This document shows positions 46,023-56,060 of a stretch of DNA of 64,000 bases, one piece after another (positions within the stretch are counted from its first letter, which is position 1; every line of letters starts with the position of its first letter). A program made the position numbers and the translations under genes. Origin of the DNA: Paracoccus versutus (GTDB taxonomy: Bacteria > Pseudomonadota > Alphaproteobacteria > Rhodobacterales > Rhodobacteraceae); NCBI RefSeq assembly GCF_000763885.1, contig NZ_JRKO01000021.1, positions 1 through 64,000 on the forward strand. The letters run 5' to 3'. Below the pieces are notes generated by a model, which was not told the origin of the DNA, did not search any database, and saw only the letters and a list, made by a program, of their open reading frames with translations.

Positions 46023-46051
46023 CTATTTAGCACCCGAGTGTTGAAATCGGC

Positions 46052-46324
46052 TTACTCGGCGGCCTCGAGATTGGCGGGAAGCACGGAAATATAGGTGCGG
46101 CCCTTGAGGCCCTTCTTGAAGGCCACGTGGCCGTCGGTCAGGGCGAACAGGGTGTGGTCACGGCCCATGCCGACGTTCTGGCCCGGCCACCAGGTGGTGC
46201 CGCGCTGACGCACGATGATGTTGCCGGCGACGGCCTGCTGGCCGCCGAAGAGCTTCACGCCGAGACGACGACCGGCCGAGTCGCGGCCGTTGCGGGACGA
46301 ACCGCCTGCTTTCTTATGTGCCAT
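46052..46324 (-). CDS. rpmA: 50S ribosomal protein L27
   Basis: A 90-residue ribosomal protein whose N-terminal tail reaches the peptidyl-transferase centre. The sequence begins [16 protein letters not shown], with [12 protein letters not shown] and [10 protein letters not shown] as expected. There is no N-terminal extension of the firmicute type that needs cleavage. It follows rplU after 19 bases. obgE, often next in this operon, is elsewhere in the window. Confidence 0.98.
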   Translation of the reverse strand: MAHKKAGGSSRNGRDSAGRRLGVKLFGGQQAVAGNIIVRQRGTTWWPGQNVGMGRDHTLFALTDGHVAFKKGLKGRTYISVLPANLEAAE

Positions 46325-46343
46325 GGCTCAGTCTCCTTCTGCC

Positions 46344-46766
46344 TCAGTTGGCGTCTTCGGCCGAAACTTCGGCTTCCGACTTCTTGGCTTTTGCCGGCTT
46401 GGCGGCCGGCTCGAGTTTGGTGCGCGCGCCGACGGCGGCTTTCACATCGGTCTTGTCGCCGCCTTTTTCAAGCAGCTCGGTGATGCGGACCAGCGTCAGT
46501 TGCTGGCGGTGGCCGCGGGTGCGCTGCGACGAATGCTTGCGGCGGCGCTTGACATAGGTGATGACCTTGTCGGCCTTGATGGTGTCGATCACCTCGGCCT
46601 GCACGGCGGCGCCGGCAACCAGCGGCGCGCCCACGGTCGCGCCGATCATCAGCACGTCGTTGAATTGGACCTTGTCGCCGGCTTCGGCGTTCAGTTTTTC
46701 GACGCGCAGCACGTCACCGGCCTGAACCCGGTATTGCTTGCCGCCCGTCTTGAGAACTGCGAACAT
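46344..46766 (-). CDS. rplU: 50S ribosomal protein L21
   Basis: A 140-residue L21. The core [20 protein letters not shown] and [16 protein letters not shown] are intact; the last 35 or so residues are an Ala/Lys/Glu-rich extension common in alphaproteobacteria (E. coli L21 is 103 residues). It heads the rplU-rpmA operon behind a good promoter and a leader of about 150 bases. Confidence 0.97.
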   Translation of the reverse strand: MFAVLKTGGKQYRVQAGDVLRVEKLNAEAGDKVQFNDVLMIGATVGAPLVAGAAVQAEVIDTIKADKVITYVKRRRKHSSQRTRGHRQQLTLVRITELLEKGGDKTDVKAAVGARTKLEPAAKPAKAKKSEAEVSAEDAN

Positions 46767-46915
46767 TCCGTCTTTCCTTGCTCTGCCGCGTCCTTCGGCC
46801 CCTGCCTTGCAGGTGTTGCCGGGGCCAGGCCCCGCCTTCGGACAGCGCACCCATTGTCTCGGGTGAGGTTCAAAATATGATGCCGGCAACGGACATGTGC
46901 CCGGCCGGTCGCGGG

Positions 46916-46944
46916 TATATCGCGGATTCGGCCGGGCAAGTCAA
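46916..46944 (-). promoter_or_regulatory. Candidate promoter of rplU-rpmA
   Basis: On the minus strand TTGACT and GATATA are separated by 17 bases, five of six and four of six matches to the consensus boxes. It lies about 150 bases before rplU and next to the stop of the CoA transferase gene. Confidence 0.55.
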
Positions 46945-46957
46945 CCGAAATGGCGGC

Positions 46958-48019
<1,062 letters not shown>

Positions 48020-48037
48020 TCGCGGCCTCCGGGGGAC

Positions 48038-48113
48038 TGGTGGGCGGTGAGGGACTCGAACCCCCGACATTCTCGGTGTAAACGAGACGCTCTACCAACT
48101 GAGCTAACCGCCC
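48038..48113 (-). tRNA. tRNA-Val (anticodon TAC)
   Basis: A 76-base cloverleaf including encoded CCA. Acceptor GGGCGGT pairs with ACCGCCC, the D-arm has GCTC/GAGC, the anticodon stem TCTCG/CGAGA encloses loop TTTACAC with anticodon TAC, and the T-arm carries GTTCGAGTC. All arms close. Confidence 0.96.
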
Positions 48114-48161
48114 CCCTGCCGGCTGATAGCGCGATCCCGGCGTCCTTGGCAAGCACGGGCG

Positions 48162-49028
48162 TCACCGGCGCAGCCGCGCGATCAGCGACGAGGTGTCCCA
48201 GCGCCCGCCGCCCATGGCCTGCACCTCCTTGTAGAACTGGTCGACCAGCGCCGTCACCGGCAGGCTTGCCCCGGTCTCGTCGGCGGTGGCCAGGCAGATG
48301 CCCAGATCCTTGCGCATCCAGTCCACCGCAAAGCCGAAGTCGAAGCGGTTCTCGGCCATGGTCCGGTGGCGGTTCGCCATCTGCCAGCTGCCGGCGGCGC
48401 CCTGGCTGATCACCTCGACGACCTCGGGGATCGACAGCCCCGCCTTTTCGGCGAAATGCAGCGATTCCGACAGGCCCTGCACCAGCCCGGCAATGGCGAT
48501 CTGGTTGCACATCTTGGTCAGCTGCCCCGCGCCCGAGGGGCCCATGAGCTTGCAGATCTTGGCATAGGCGGCGATCACCGGCTCGGCGCGGTCGTAATCG
48601 GCCTGCGCGCCGCCGCACATCACCGAAAGCTGGCCGCCCTCGGCCCCCGCCTGCCCGCCCGAGACCGGCGCATCGACGAAGCCCAGCCCGGCCTCGGCGG
48701 CGACCGCGGACAGCTCGCGCGTGACCGCGGCCGAGACCGTGGTGTGATCGACGAAGACCGCGCCCCGGCCCATGCCGGCAAAGGCGCCCGCCTCGCCCAG
48801 GCAGACCTGGCGCAGGTCGTCGTCATTGCCGACGCAGGCCATGACGAATTCGGCGCCCCCGGCCGCCTCGCGTGCGGTGGCGGCCAGGCGGCCCTTGTGG
48901 CGCGCGGCCCAGGCCTCGGCCTTGGCGGGGCTGCGGTTCCAGACCGTCACCTCATGCCCGGCCGCGGCCAGGTGGCCCGCCATCGGAAAGCCCATCACCC
49001 CAAGTCCCAGAAATGCCACCCGCGCCAT
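48162..49028 (-). CDS. NAD(P)-dependent 3-hydroxyisobutyrate dehydrogenase-family oxidoreductase
   Basis: A 288-residue beta-hydroxyacid dehydrogenase. The nucleotide-binding GLGVMG is at residues 8-13, the substrate motif DAPVSGGQAGAEGG near 119-132, and the catalytic Lys172 in GQLTKMCNQ. Members act on 3-hydroxyisobutyrate, tartronate semialdehyde or succinic semialdehyde. The NRSPAKA after the second strand, with Arg32, hints at NADP use. Substrate is not decided. Confidence 0.88.
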   Translation of the reverse strand: MARVAFLGLGVMGFPMAGHLAAAGHEVTVWNRSPAKAEAWAARHKGRLAATAREAAGGAEFVMACVGNDDDLRQVCLGEAGAFAGMGRGAVFVDHTTVSAAVTRELSAVAAEAGLGFVDAPVSGGQAGAEGGQLSVMCGGAQADYDRAEPVIAAYAKICKLMGPSGAGQLTKMCNQIAIAGLVQGLSESLHFAEKAGLSIPEVVEVISQGAAGSWQMANRHRTMAENRFDFGFAVDWMRKDLGICLATADETGASLPVTALVDQFYKEVQAMGGGRWDTSSLIARLRR

Positions 49029-49157
49029 CAGATTCTCCCTTTCGTGTCGAAAAGGCGCGTTGATCCGGCCCGCGCCCTGCCCTATTCACCCCGATGAATT
49101 TCATCACCCGGCGCGGGGGTCAACCTCTCGTGCCCAAGCTCGGGACCGTGCCTTTTC

Positions 49158-51614
49158 ATGGTGACACTTTTCCGCTGGCTTGTGCGCCTGACGGTCGGGC
49201 TGATCCTGCTGACCCTGGCGCTGGTGACGCTGGCCTGGTATTTCGCCATCCGCTCCTTGCCCAATTACGACGGCAGCTATGCGGTCCAGGGCATCTCGGC
49301 CCCGGTCGAGATCGTGCGCACGACCGAGGACGTGCCGCATATCTTCGGCCAAAGCGACCGCGACGTATTCTTCGCGCTCGGGCTTGCCCATGCCCAGGAC
49401 CGGCTGTTCCAGATGACCGTGCTGCGCCGTGCGGCCCAGGGCCGGCTGGCCGAGATCTATGGCATGGGCGCGCTGCCCGCCGACGACCTGGCGCGCCGGC
49501 TGGGGCTTTACCGCAATGCCCGCGCCTCGCTCGAGGCCCAGGACCCCGAGGTGCTGGAGGCGCTGCAAGCCTATGCCGCGGGCATCAACGCCTGGATCGA
49601 GCAGGTCAACCTGGGCGCGCGCGGGCGCGGGGCGCCGGAGTTCTTCCTTTATCCCGACGACATCGCCTATTGGGAGCCGGCGGATTCGCTGGCGATCCTG
49701 AAGCTGCTGGCGGCCTCGTCCAGCGTGCAGCTGCGCCGCGAGGTGCTGCGCGCGCGGCTGTCTCTGGCCGCGCCCGAACGCGGGCAGGATCTGGTCGCCA
49801 TGCCGGGCGAGCCGCCGCTGCCCGGCTATGCCGCGCTTTTTCCGGGCGCCCGCTTTGCCGCCCCGGAACGCGGTGCCGGGCCGCGGGACTGGACGGCGAC
49901 GCTGGCCGGCTATCTGGCGCCGGCGGCTGGGGCCTCGGCCAACGGCTTTGCCGCCGCGGCCGGCCGCACGGCGGCGGGAGGGGCGCTGCTGGCCAATGAC
50001 CCGCAATTCGCCCTGACCGCGCCGGGCCTGTGGTATCTGGCACGGATCGAGCTTGGCTCGGGCGGGGTGATCGGCGGCACCATCCCCGGCATTCCCGCGG
50101 TGCTGTCGGGTCGCAATACCGGCCTGGCCTGGGGCATCACCCCGGCCTGGATCGACGACCAGGACCTGTATATCGAGGAGGTCCAGCCCGGCGATCCCAA
50201 CCGCTATCGCGGCGCGCAGGGTTGGACCGAGTTCGCGACCCGGCGCGAGACCCTGCGCATCCGCGGCGCCGAGCCGCAGACCATCACCCTGCGCGAGACC
50301 GAGAACGGCCCGGTCATCCCCGCCGCGCATCTGGACCTTGCCAGCATCCTGCCGGCCGGCCATGTCGCGGCGCTGTCCTGGACCGGCGGCCATGGCGAGG
50401 ACCGCAGCATGTCGGCGCTGATCGGCCTGATGCGGGCGCAGGACCGCCAGGCGGCGACACAGGCGCTGCGCGGCATGGTCGCGCCGGCCCTGACGGTGAC
50501 GCTGGCCGATGCGCGGGGCGTGGGCCAGGTGCTGGCCGGCGCCCTGCCGCAGCGCCCCGCCGGGCACCAGACGGCGGGACGCATGCCCGCGCCAGGCTGG
50601 GTCGTGCAGAACCGCTGGCAGGGGCTCGACCCCGCACCGTCCGAACTGGCCGAGCTGAGCCCCGAAAGCGGCATCGTCGCCGCGACCGGCGCGGCCGAGC
50701 CGGGCTGGGCCGGGCTGGGCCACGACCGGGCCGACGGCTACCGGCTGGGCCGGCTGCGCCACCTGATCGAATCGCGCGAGGTGCATTCGCGCGACAGCTT
50801 CATCGCCGCGCAGACCGACATCGTCAGCCCGGTGGCCCGCGGCCTGCTGCCGCTGGTCGGGGCCGAGCTGTGGTTCACCGGCGAACCCGCGGCCCAGGGC
50901 ACGCCCGAGCGGCTGCGCCAGGACGCGCTGGCGCTGCTGGCCAATTGGGACGGCGCGATGAGCGAGCATCTGCCCGAGCCGCTGATCTATGCCGCCTGGA
51001 TGCGGGCCTTGCAGGATCGGCTGGTGCGCGACGACCTCGGCCCGCTGGCGCAGGACCTGACCGAGCTGTTCCCCGTTTTCATCGACCGGGTGTTTCGCGA
51101 CGCCGGCGGCGCCTCGGAATGGTGCGACATCCGCCAGTCCGCCCCTGTCGAGACCTGCACCCAGATCGCCCGGCAGGCGCTGGACGCGGCGCTGCTGGAC
51201 CTGGTAGCGCGCTTCGGCCCCGACCTTGCCAGTTGGCGCTGGGGCGACTTGCACCGCGCCCGCCATGTCCACCCGGCGCTGGGGGACATGCGGGGCATCT
51301 CCTATATCGTGAACCTGATCCAGCCGACCTCGGGCGGCGAGGCGACGATCGCCCATGCCGGCTTCCTGGGCCGGGGCCGCAATCCCTGGCTGAACGTGAC
51401 CGGGGCCGCCTATCGCGGCGTCTATGACCTGGCCGACCCCGACAGCTCGGTCTTCGTCATCTCGACCGGGCAATCGGGCCATCCCTTCTCGCGCCATTAC
51501 GACGACATGGCCGAGCTGTGGCGGCGCGGCGAATACGTGGTCATGTCGCTGGACCCGGCGCTGGCGCGGGCGGCGGCGGCGGGCATCACCCACCTGCAAC
51601 CGGCCGGCGATTAG
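49158..51614 (+). CDS. Penicillin acylase family Ntn-hydrolase
   Basis: An 818-residue precursor with an N-terminal membrane or signal segment (residues about 5-30). It belongs to the penicillin acylase/quorum-quenching acylase family, whose members cleave themselves to expose an N-terminal nucleophile. Here the likely nucleophile is Ser260 in AAGASANGF, followed by ALLANDPQFALTAPGLWY; alpha chain, spacer and beta chain would follow the family order. NxxGLAWGITPAWIDDQDLY lies beyond. Substrate may be an amide such as an acyl-homoserine lactone or a beta-lactam; no regulator is nearby. A nucleoside hydrolase gene follows 63 bases downstream. Confidence 0.9.
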   Translation: MVTLFRWLVRLTVGLILLTLALVTLAWYFAIRSLPNYDGSYAVQGISAPVEIVRTTEDVPHIFGQSDRDVFFALGLAHAQDRLFQMTVLRRAAQGRLAEIYGMGALPADDLARRLGLYRNARASLEAQDPEVLEALQAYAAGINAWIEQVNLGARGRGAPEFFLYPDDIAYWEPADSLAILKLLAASSSVQLRREVLRARLSLAAPERGQDLVAMPGEPPLPGYAALFPGARFAAPERGAGPRDWTATLAGYLAPAAGASANGFAAAAGRTAAGGALLANDPQFALTAPGLWYLARIELGSGGVIGGTIPGIPAVLSGRNTGLAWGITPAWIDDQDLYIEEVQPGDPNRYRGAQGWTEFATRRETLRIRGAEPQTITLRETENGPVIPAAHLDLASILPAGHVAALSWTGGHGEDRSMSALIGLMRAQDRQAATQALRGMVAPALTVTLADARGVGQVLAGALPQRPAGHQTAGRMPAPGWVVQNRWQGLDPAPSELAELSPESGIVAATGAAEPGWAGLGHDRADGYRLGRLRHLIESREVHSRDSFIAAQTDIVSPVARGLLPLVGAELWFTGEPAAQGTPERLRQDALALLANWDGAMSEHLPEPLIYAAWMRALQDRLVRDDLGPLAQDLTELFPVFIDRVFRDAGGASEWCDIRQSAPVETCTQIARQALDAALLDLVARFGPDLASWRWGDLHRARHVHPALGDMRGISYIVNLIQPTSGGEATIAHAGFLGRGRNPWLNVTGAAYRGVYDLADPDSSVFVISTGQSGHPFSRHYDDMAELWRRGEYVVMSLDPALARAAAAGITHLQPAGD

Positions 51615-51677
51615 GGGGCTTGCATCCCGCGCCCGGCCGGGCTTCCCTGCGGGCCGGGACGCAGCGAAGGACAGCCC

Positions 51678-52625
51678 ATGGCGCGCAAGATCATCATCGA
51701 CACCGACCCCGGCCAGGACGATGCCGTGGCGATCCTGCTGGCCCTGGCCAGCCCCGAGATCGAGGTGCTGGGCCTCGGCGTGGTCGCCGGCAACGTGCCG
51801 CTGCACCATACCCAGCGCAATGCCCGGATGGTCTGCGAACTGGCTGGCCGCCCGGATCTGCCGGTCCATGCCGGCTGCGACGCGCCGCTGCACCGCAAGC
51901 TGATCACGGCCGAGCATGTGCATGGCAAGACCGGGCTCGACGGCGTCACCCTGCCCGAGCCGACCATGCCGCTCGCCCCCGGCCATGCCGTCGATTTCCT
52001 GATCGAGACCCTGCGCCGCGAAAAGCCGGGCAGCGTGACGCTGGTGCCGATCGGCCCCCTGACCAATATCGCCACCGCCTTCCTGCGCGCGCCCGACATC
52101 ATCCCGCGGGTGCAGGAAATCGTGCTGATGGGCGGCGCCTATTTCGAGGTGGGCAACATCACCCCCACCGCCGAGTTCAACATCCATGTCGATCCCGAGG
52201 CGGCGAAGATCGTCTTTGCCAGCGGCGCGCCGCTGACGGTGATGCCGCTCGACGTGACGCATCGCGCCCTGACCAGCCGCGCCTGGGTCGAGGGCATGCG
52301 CGCCATGGGCCGCGTCGGCCAGGCCGTCGCCAGCTGGACCGATTTCTTCGAACGCTACGACCGCGAGAAATACGGCAGCCAGGGCGCGCCGCTACACGAC
52401 CCCTGCACCATCGCCTGGCTGCTGAAGCCCGAGCTGTTCACCGGCCGCTATATCAATGTCGAGATCGAGACCCAGGGCGAATACACCCTGGGCATGACCG
52501 TCGCCGACTGGTGGCGGGTCAGCGGCCGGACGCCCAACGCCACCTTCATCCGCGAGGTCGAGGCCGATGCCTTCTTCGCGCTGCTGACGGAACGGATCGG
52601 CGATCTGGACCGCAGGGTCGGATAG
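51678..52625 (+). CDS. Inosine-uridine-preferring nucleoside hydrolase family protein
   Basis: A 315-residue hydrolase that splits ribonucleosides into base and ribose. The calcium-binding DTDPGQDDA motif is at residues 8-16, with GPLTNIATAF and LMGGAYFEVGN followed by AEFNIHVDPEAA. The family includes ribosylpyrimidine and purine enzymes; specificity is not evident. AAGGA lies upstream. It ends with a small hairpin between convergent genes. Confidence 0.93.
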   Translation: MARKIIIDTDPGQDDAVAILLALASPEIEVLGLGVVAGNVPLHHTQRNARMVCELAGRPDLPVHAGCDAPLHRKLITAEHVHGKTGLDGVTLPEPTMPLAPGHAVDFLIETLRREKPGSVTLVPIGPLTNIATAFLRAPDIIPRVQEIVLMGGAYFEVGNITPTAEFNIHVDPEAAKIVFASGAPLTVMPLDVTHRALTSRAWVEGMRAMGRVGQAVASWTDFFERYDREKYGSQGAPLHDPCTIAWLLKPELFTGRYINVEIETQGEYTLGMTVADWWRVSGRTPNATFIREVEADAFFALLTERIGDLDRRVG

Positions 52626-52631
52626 CAGCCA

Positions 52632-52650
52632 CACCTGCCGCGGGCAGGTG
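52632..52650. terminator. Hairpin between convergent nucleoside hydrolase and ompH genes
   Basis: CACCTGCC pairs perfectly with GGCAGGTG around a 3-base loop. The T-run is weak (GGGGTTTATT), so termination may be partial. Confidence 0.45.
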
Positions 52651-52655
52651 GGGGT

Positions 52656-53624
52656 TTATTCCTCCGCCCCGCCGGGCCTGGGGTCGGGTGCCGCGGGGGG
52701 CTCGGAGGCCGCATCGTCCCGCGTCGCATCGTCTCCCGGCACCGACAGATCCTGTCCCGAGCCATCCTGCGCCGCATCGTTCTCCGTCTGCACCGGCGCA
52801 TCCGCCTTGGGCGGGTCGGCCAGCGGGCCCGCGCCGTCCCCCGGCTGGGGGTCGGGTTCGGGTGCCGCCGGGGATTCGGGGGCCGCATCATCCCGTGCCG
52901 CATCGTCACCCGGCGCCCGCGCGTCCTGCCCGTCCTGTCCCGAGCCATCCTGCGGCGCGCCGTTCCCCCTCTGCACCGGCGCATCCGCCTTGGGTGGGTC
53001 GGCCAGCGGGCCCGCGCCGATCTCGCGGTCGATGCGCTCGATCAGCACCTCGGTGACGTCGATGGATTGCGAGGCGACGAAGATCGCGCGCTGGTCCAGC
53101 ACCACCACCGCGCCCCGCTCGCGCATCACCGCCGCCAGGACAGGCAGCACGGCGCGGAAGAAGGCCTGGCGCTCTTCCTCGGCCTCGGCCTGCAAGGCGC
53201 GGGGGGCGGCGTCGCGGGCGCGGCGCACCTCGACCACGCGCTTGTCGAACTCGTCGGCCCGCTTGCGGAACTCGTCGGGCGGCAGGGTCTGGCGCAGCGC
53301 CGTCAGCTCCTGCTCCTCGGCGGCGAACTGCTCGACCAGCCGCTCGTTCTCGGCCGCGATCTCGCTTCCGCGCCGCTCCAACTCGGCCTGCACGCGCTGG
53401 CCCCAGCGCGAATGCAGATACAGCGCATCCTGGTCCAGCGTCAGGACCGGCAGCACCGCCTGGCCGTTCGGGGGCGGCGTCTCGACCACGATGGGCGCCG
53501 CCTCGGGCGTGGGCGTCCCGGCCTGCCCGGAAGGCTGCTCGGGCACGGGCTGGGCGGGCGCGCGCCCAGGCACCGCCAGCAGCGCGGCCAGGGCCAGCGC
53601 CGCGATGCCGCGTCCCCCTGCCAT
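52656..53624 (-). CDS. ompH: OmpH/Skp family periplasmic chaperone with repetitive acidic tail
   Basis: A 322-residue exported protein. A signal peptide (MAGGRGIAALALAALLAVPG) is followed by the OmpH domain with LTLDQDALYLHSRWGQRVQAE and a coiled helical arm (ERRGSEIAAENERLVEQ). Skp of E. coli is only 161 residues; here about 130 residues of Pro/Asp/Ala-rich repeats are added after residue 200. The family guides outer-membrane proteins to BAM. It follows bamA directly (TGATG overlap), so it is translated after BamA; unlike many genomes no lpxD follows. Confidence 0.85.
   Translation of the reverse strand: MAGGRGIAALALAALLAVPGRAPAQPVPEQPSGQAGTPTPEAAPIVVETPPPNGQAVLPVLTLDQDALYLHSRWGQRVQAELERRGSEIAAENERLVEQFAAEEQELTALRQTLPPDEFRKRADEFDKRVVEVRRARDAAPRALQAEAEEERQAFFRAVLPVLAAVMRERGAVVVLDQRAIFVASQSIDVTEVLIERIDREIGAGPLADPPKADAPVQRGNGAPQDGSGQDGQDARAPGDDAARDDAAPESPAAPEPDPQPGDGAGPLADPPKADAPVQTENDAAQDGSGQDLSVPGDDATRDDAASEPPAAPDPRPGGAEE
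52681..53018. repeat. Tandem duplication of about 160 bp in the ompH 3' end
   Basis: Two near-identical blocks, 52681-52835 and 52849-53018, both start GGGTCGGG and end at GGGCCCGCGCC. The encoded units share PLADPPKADAPVQ, QDGSGQD and a PGDDA-RDDAA stretch. The copies differ by substitutions and a short insertion, so the event is not recent. Confidence 0.85.
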
Positions 53625-55957
53625 CAGAACCGGGTCGAAATCGTCAGGTCGAAGGACTGCTCTTCGTCGTAATCCTCTTTCTTGAGGGCCTTGGCGAAGT
53701 TGAAGCGCAGCGGCCCGATCGGCGTGGTCCAGAAGATCGAGGCGCCGACCGCGGCGCGGACCTTCATGCCGTCGTCGACCTCGACCCCGTTGGTGCCGCT
53801 GGTCCGGTCCAGCCCCCAGACCGAGCCGGCATCGGCGAAAAGCCCGCCGGTGATGCCGTATTCCTCGGGCAGGCCCAGAGGGAACTGCAGCTCGGTGCGC
53901 AGCGCCCAGAAATAATTGCCGCCAAGCGCATCCTCGTTCGGCGCCGCCAGGTCACGCGGACCCAGGCCGTTCGGCTCGAAGCCGCGGATCTTGCCGTTGC
54001 CGGTAAAGCGGTTCAGGAAACGGCTGTCCTCGTCGTCCAGCATATGCACGGCGCCGGTCTCGAACTCGGCCAGCATGGTCACGTTCTCGCGCCAGGCGCG
54101 GCTTTCGACGCCGGCGTAAAGCGTGCTGGTGACGGATTTCACGTCGCCGCCCAGGCCGGCGAAATCCTGGCCGGCGCGCAGCCGGTAGCTGGTCACCGGG
54201 TCCAGCCCGGCGATGCGGCTGTCATAGCTGTAGGTATAGCCAAGCGCCGAGGTGAAATAGCCACCCTGCTCGTCATAAAGGATCTGCGACGAACCGACGA
54301 AGTTGCCTTCGGAATCCTCATGAGGCTCTTCGACGTCGAACAGCGTATCCTTGCTGAGCTTGTAGCGCAGTTCAAGCCGGCCGTTCTCGGAAACCGGGAA
54401 TTCGATTCCGGTCAAGAAACCCACGGTGCGGGTGTTGTAGTCGGAGTTCAGCCGGTCGGTTGTGTTGTACCAGGCCTGCACCCGCGCCCGCAGGTCGCGG
54501 CCCAGGAAATAGGGCTCGACGAAGGTCAGGCCCGAGCTTTGCGTATCCGTGCCGGTCGAAAAGGCCAGGTCCACCTGTTGCCCGCGGCCCAGGAAGTTCT
54601 TTTCCGAAAGCGAGATATTGAAGCCGACGCCGGTCGAAACGCCATAGCTGACGCCGAAGTTCAGGCTGCCGGTCGGCTGCTCCTCGACGTTCACGTCGAC
54701 GATCACCTGCTCGGGCGTCGAGCCCTGGCGGCTTTCGGCCTGCACATCGGCGAAATAACCCAGCGCGCGCAGCCGCTCGGCCGAGTTGCGGATCTCGCGC
54801 GGGTTGAAGGGGTCGCCCTCGACGGTGGCGAACTGGCGCCGGATCACCTCGTCCAGGGTGGTGGTGTTGCCCTCGATGTCGATGCGCTCGACGAAGACGC
54901 GCGGGCCGCGGGTCAGGGCAAAGGTCAGGTCCAGGGTCTGGCTGCGCTCGTTGCGGGTGACGCGCGGCTCGATACTGACGAAGTCCAGCCCCTTGCGCAG
55001 CGCCAGCGCCTCCATCCGGCGGATGGTGGTGTCGATATCGGTCGGGTTGTAGACCGCGCCGCGCTTGACCCGGTTCTGGGCGGCGAATTCCGCCGCATCG
55101 ACGCCGGGGATCTCGCTGACGGTGTTGATGGTGCCGAAGGTATAGCGCGGGCCTTCGTGGATCTGGAAGGTGATGTAGAAGGCGTCGCGTTCCCGCGCCA
55201 GTTCCGGCGCCACCGCCTGCACGCGAAAATCGGCATAGCCGCGCGAGCGGTAGAAATCGGTCAGCAGCTTTTCGTCCAGCGGCACCCGCTCGGGGGCGAA
55301 GGTGTCGCGGCGGATGAAGGTGCGCAGGATGCCGGCCTGCTTGGTTTGCAGCACGTTGCGCAGCCGGCGGTCGGAAAAGGCGCGGTTGCCGACGAAGCCG
55401 ATGCGCTCGATCTCGGTCACGTCGCCTTCGCGGATCTCGAAGACCAGGTCGACCTGGTTGCTGCCGCGGCGGATGATGCGCGGATCGACGCGGGCGGCCA
55501 GGCGCCCCTGCGAGGCATAGACCTGGCTGATCGCGGCGGCATCGGCCTCGGCCTGGGCGGGCGAATAGACCCGGCGCGACTGCGACTTGACGATCTCGGC
55601 CAGGTTCTCGTCCTTGAGCCGCTTGTTGCCTTCGAAGGCGACGGTGTTGATGGTGGGATATTCCGCCACCCTGACCACCAGCGTCCCGCCCGAGGGCACC
55701 AGTTCGACCGTCTCGAACAGCCCGGAATTCTGCAGCCGCTGCATGGCGTCGTTCAGCGCCCCGGCCGAGACGTCCTGGCCGCGCGGCAGGTCCAGATAGG
55801 AGAGGATCGTGGCCGGCTCGATGCGCTGGTTGCCTTCGATCCGCACGTTGCTGAAGACAAGGGCCGAGGCGGGGGTCGCCACCATCGCGACCGGCGCGGC
55901 CACCGCCAGCGCCGAGATCAGCGCCAGCGCGCCCTTGCCGAGTTTCCTGTCCGTCAT
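53624..55957 (-). CDS. bamA: Outer membrane protein assembly factor BamA
   Basis: A 777-residue outer membrane protein. A signal peptide (to about residue 32) leads to five POTRA domains, then the 16-strand barrel. The loop L6 motif IRGFEPNGLGPRD and the C-terminal Phe in TISTRF, the BAM recognition signal, are present. BamA inserts beta-barrels into the outer membrane. The ATG at 55957 follows GAGGGGCGG. The stop overlaps the ompH start. Confidence 0.97.
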   Translation of the reverse strand: MTDRKLGKGALALISALAVAAPVAMVATPASALVFSNVRIEGNQRIEPATILSYLDLPRGQDVSAGALNDAMQRLQNSGLFETVELVPSGGTLVVRVAEYPTINTVAFEGNKRLKDENLAEIVKSQSRRVYSPAQAEADAAAISQVYASQGRLAARVDPRIIRRGSNQVDLVFEIREGDVTEIERIGFVGNRAFSDRRLRNVLQTKQAGILRTFIRRDTFAPERVPLDEKLLTDFYRSRGYADFRVQAVAPELARERDAFYITFQIHEGPRYTFGTINTVSEIPGVDAAEFAAQNRVKRGAVYNPTDIDTTIRRMEALALRKGLDFVSIEPRVTRNERSQTLDLTFALTRGPRVFVERIDIEGNTTTLDEVIRRQFATVEGDPFNPREIRNSAERLRALGYFADVQAESRQGSTPEQVIVDVNVEEQPTGSLNFGVSYGVSTGVGFNISLSEKNFLGRGQQVDLAFSTGTDTQSSGLTFVEPYFLGRDLRARVQAWYNTTDRLNSDYNTRTVGFLTGIEFPVSENGRLELRYKLSKDTLFDVEEPHEDSEGNFVGSSQILYDEQGGYFTSALGYTYSYDSRIAGLDPVTSYRLRAGQDFAGLGGDVKSVTSTLYAGVESRAWRENVTMLAEFETGAVHMLDDEDSRFLNRFTGNGKIRGFEPNGLGPRDLAAPNEDALGGNYFWALRTELQFPLGLPEEYGITGGLFADAGSVWGLDRTSGTNGVEVDDGMKVRAAVGASIFWTTPIGPLRFNFAKALKKEDYDEEQSFDLTISTRF

Positions 55958-56060
55958 CGCCGCCCCTCGCGAATAATGCATTGCCCGGCGGGTTTGCCCC
56001 GCCATATTTGCCCCGATGGATACCGCGAAGCGGGCCATGCTGTCAAAAGCCTAGCGCCGC

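Noticed and set aside
48020..48161. Integration site at tRNA-Val
   Set aside because: The tRNA is intact and flanked by ordinary metabolic genes, with no repeated tRNA end or integrase in the window.
49104..52262. A 1052-codon open frame on the minus strand
   Set aside because: Antisense to the penicillin-acylase-family and nucleoside hydrolase genes, with composition typical of a shadow frame and no recognisable domain.
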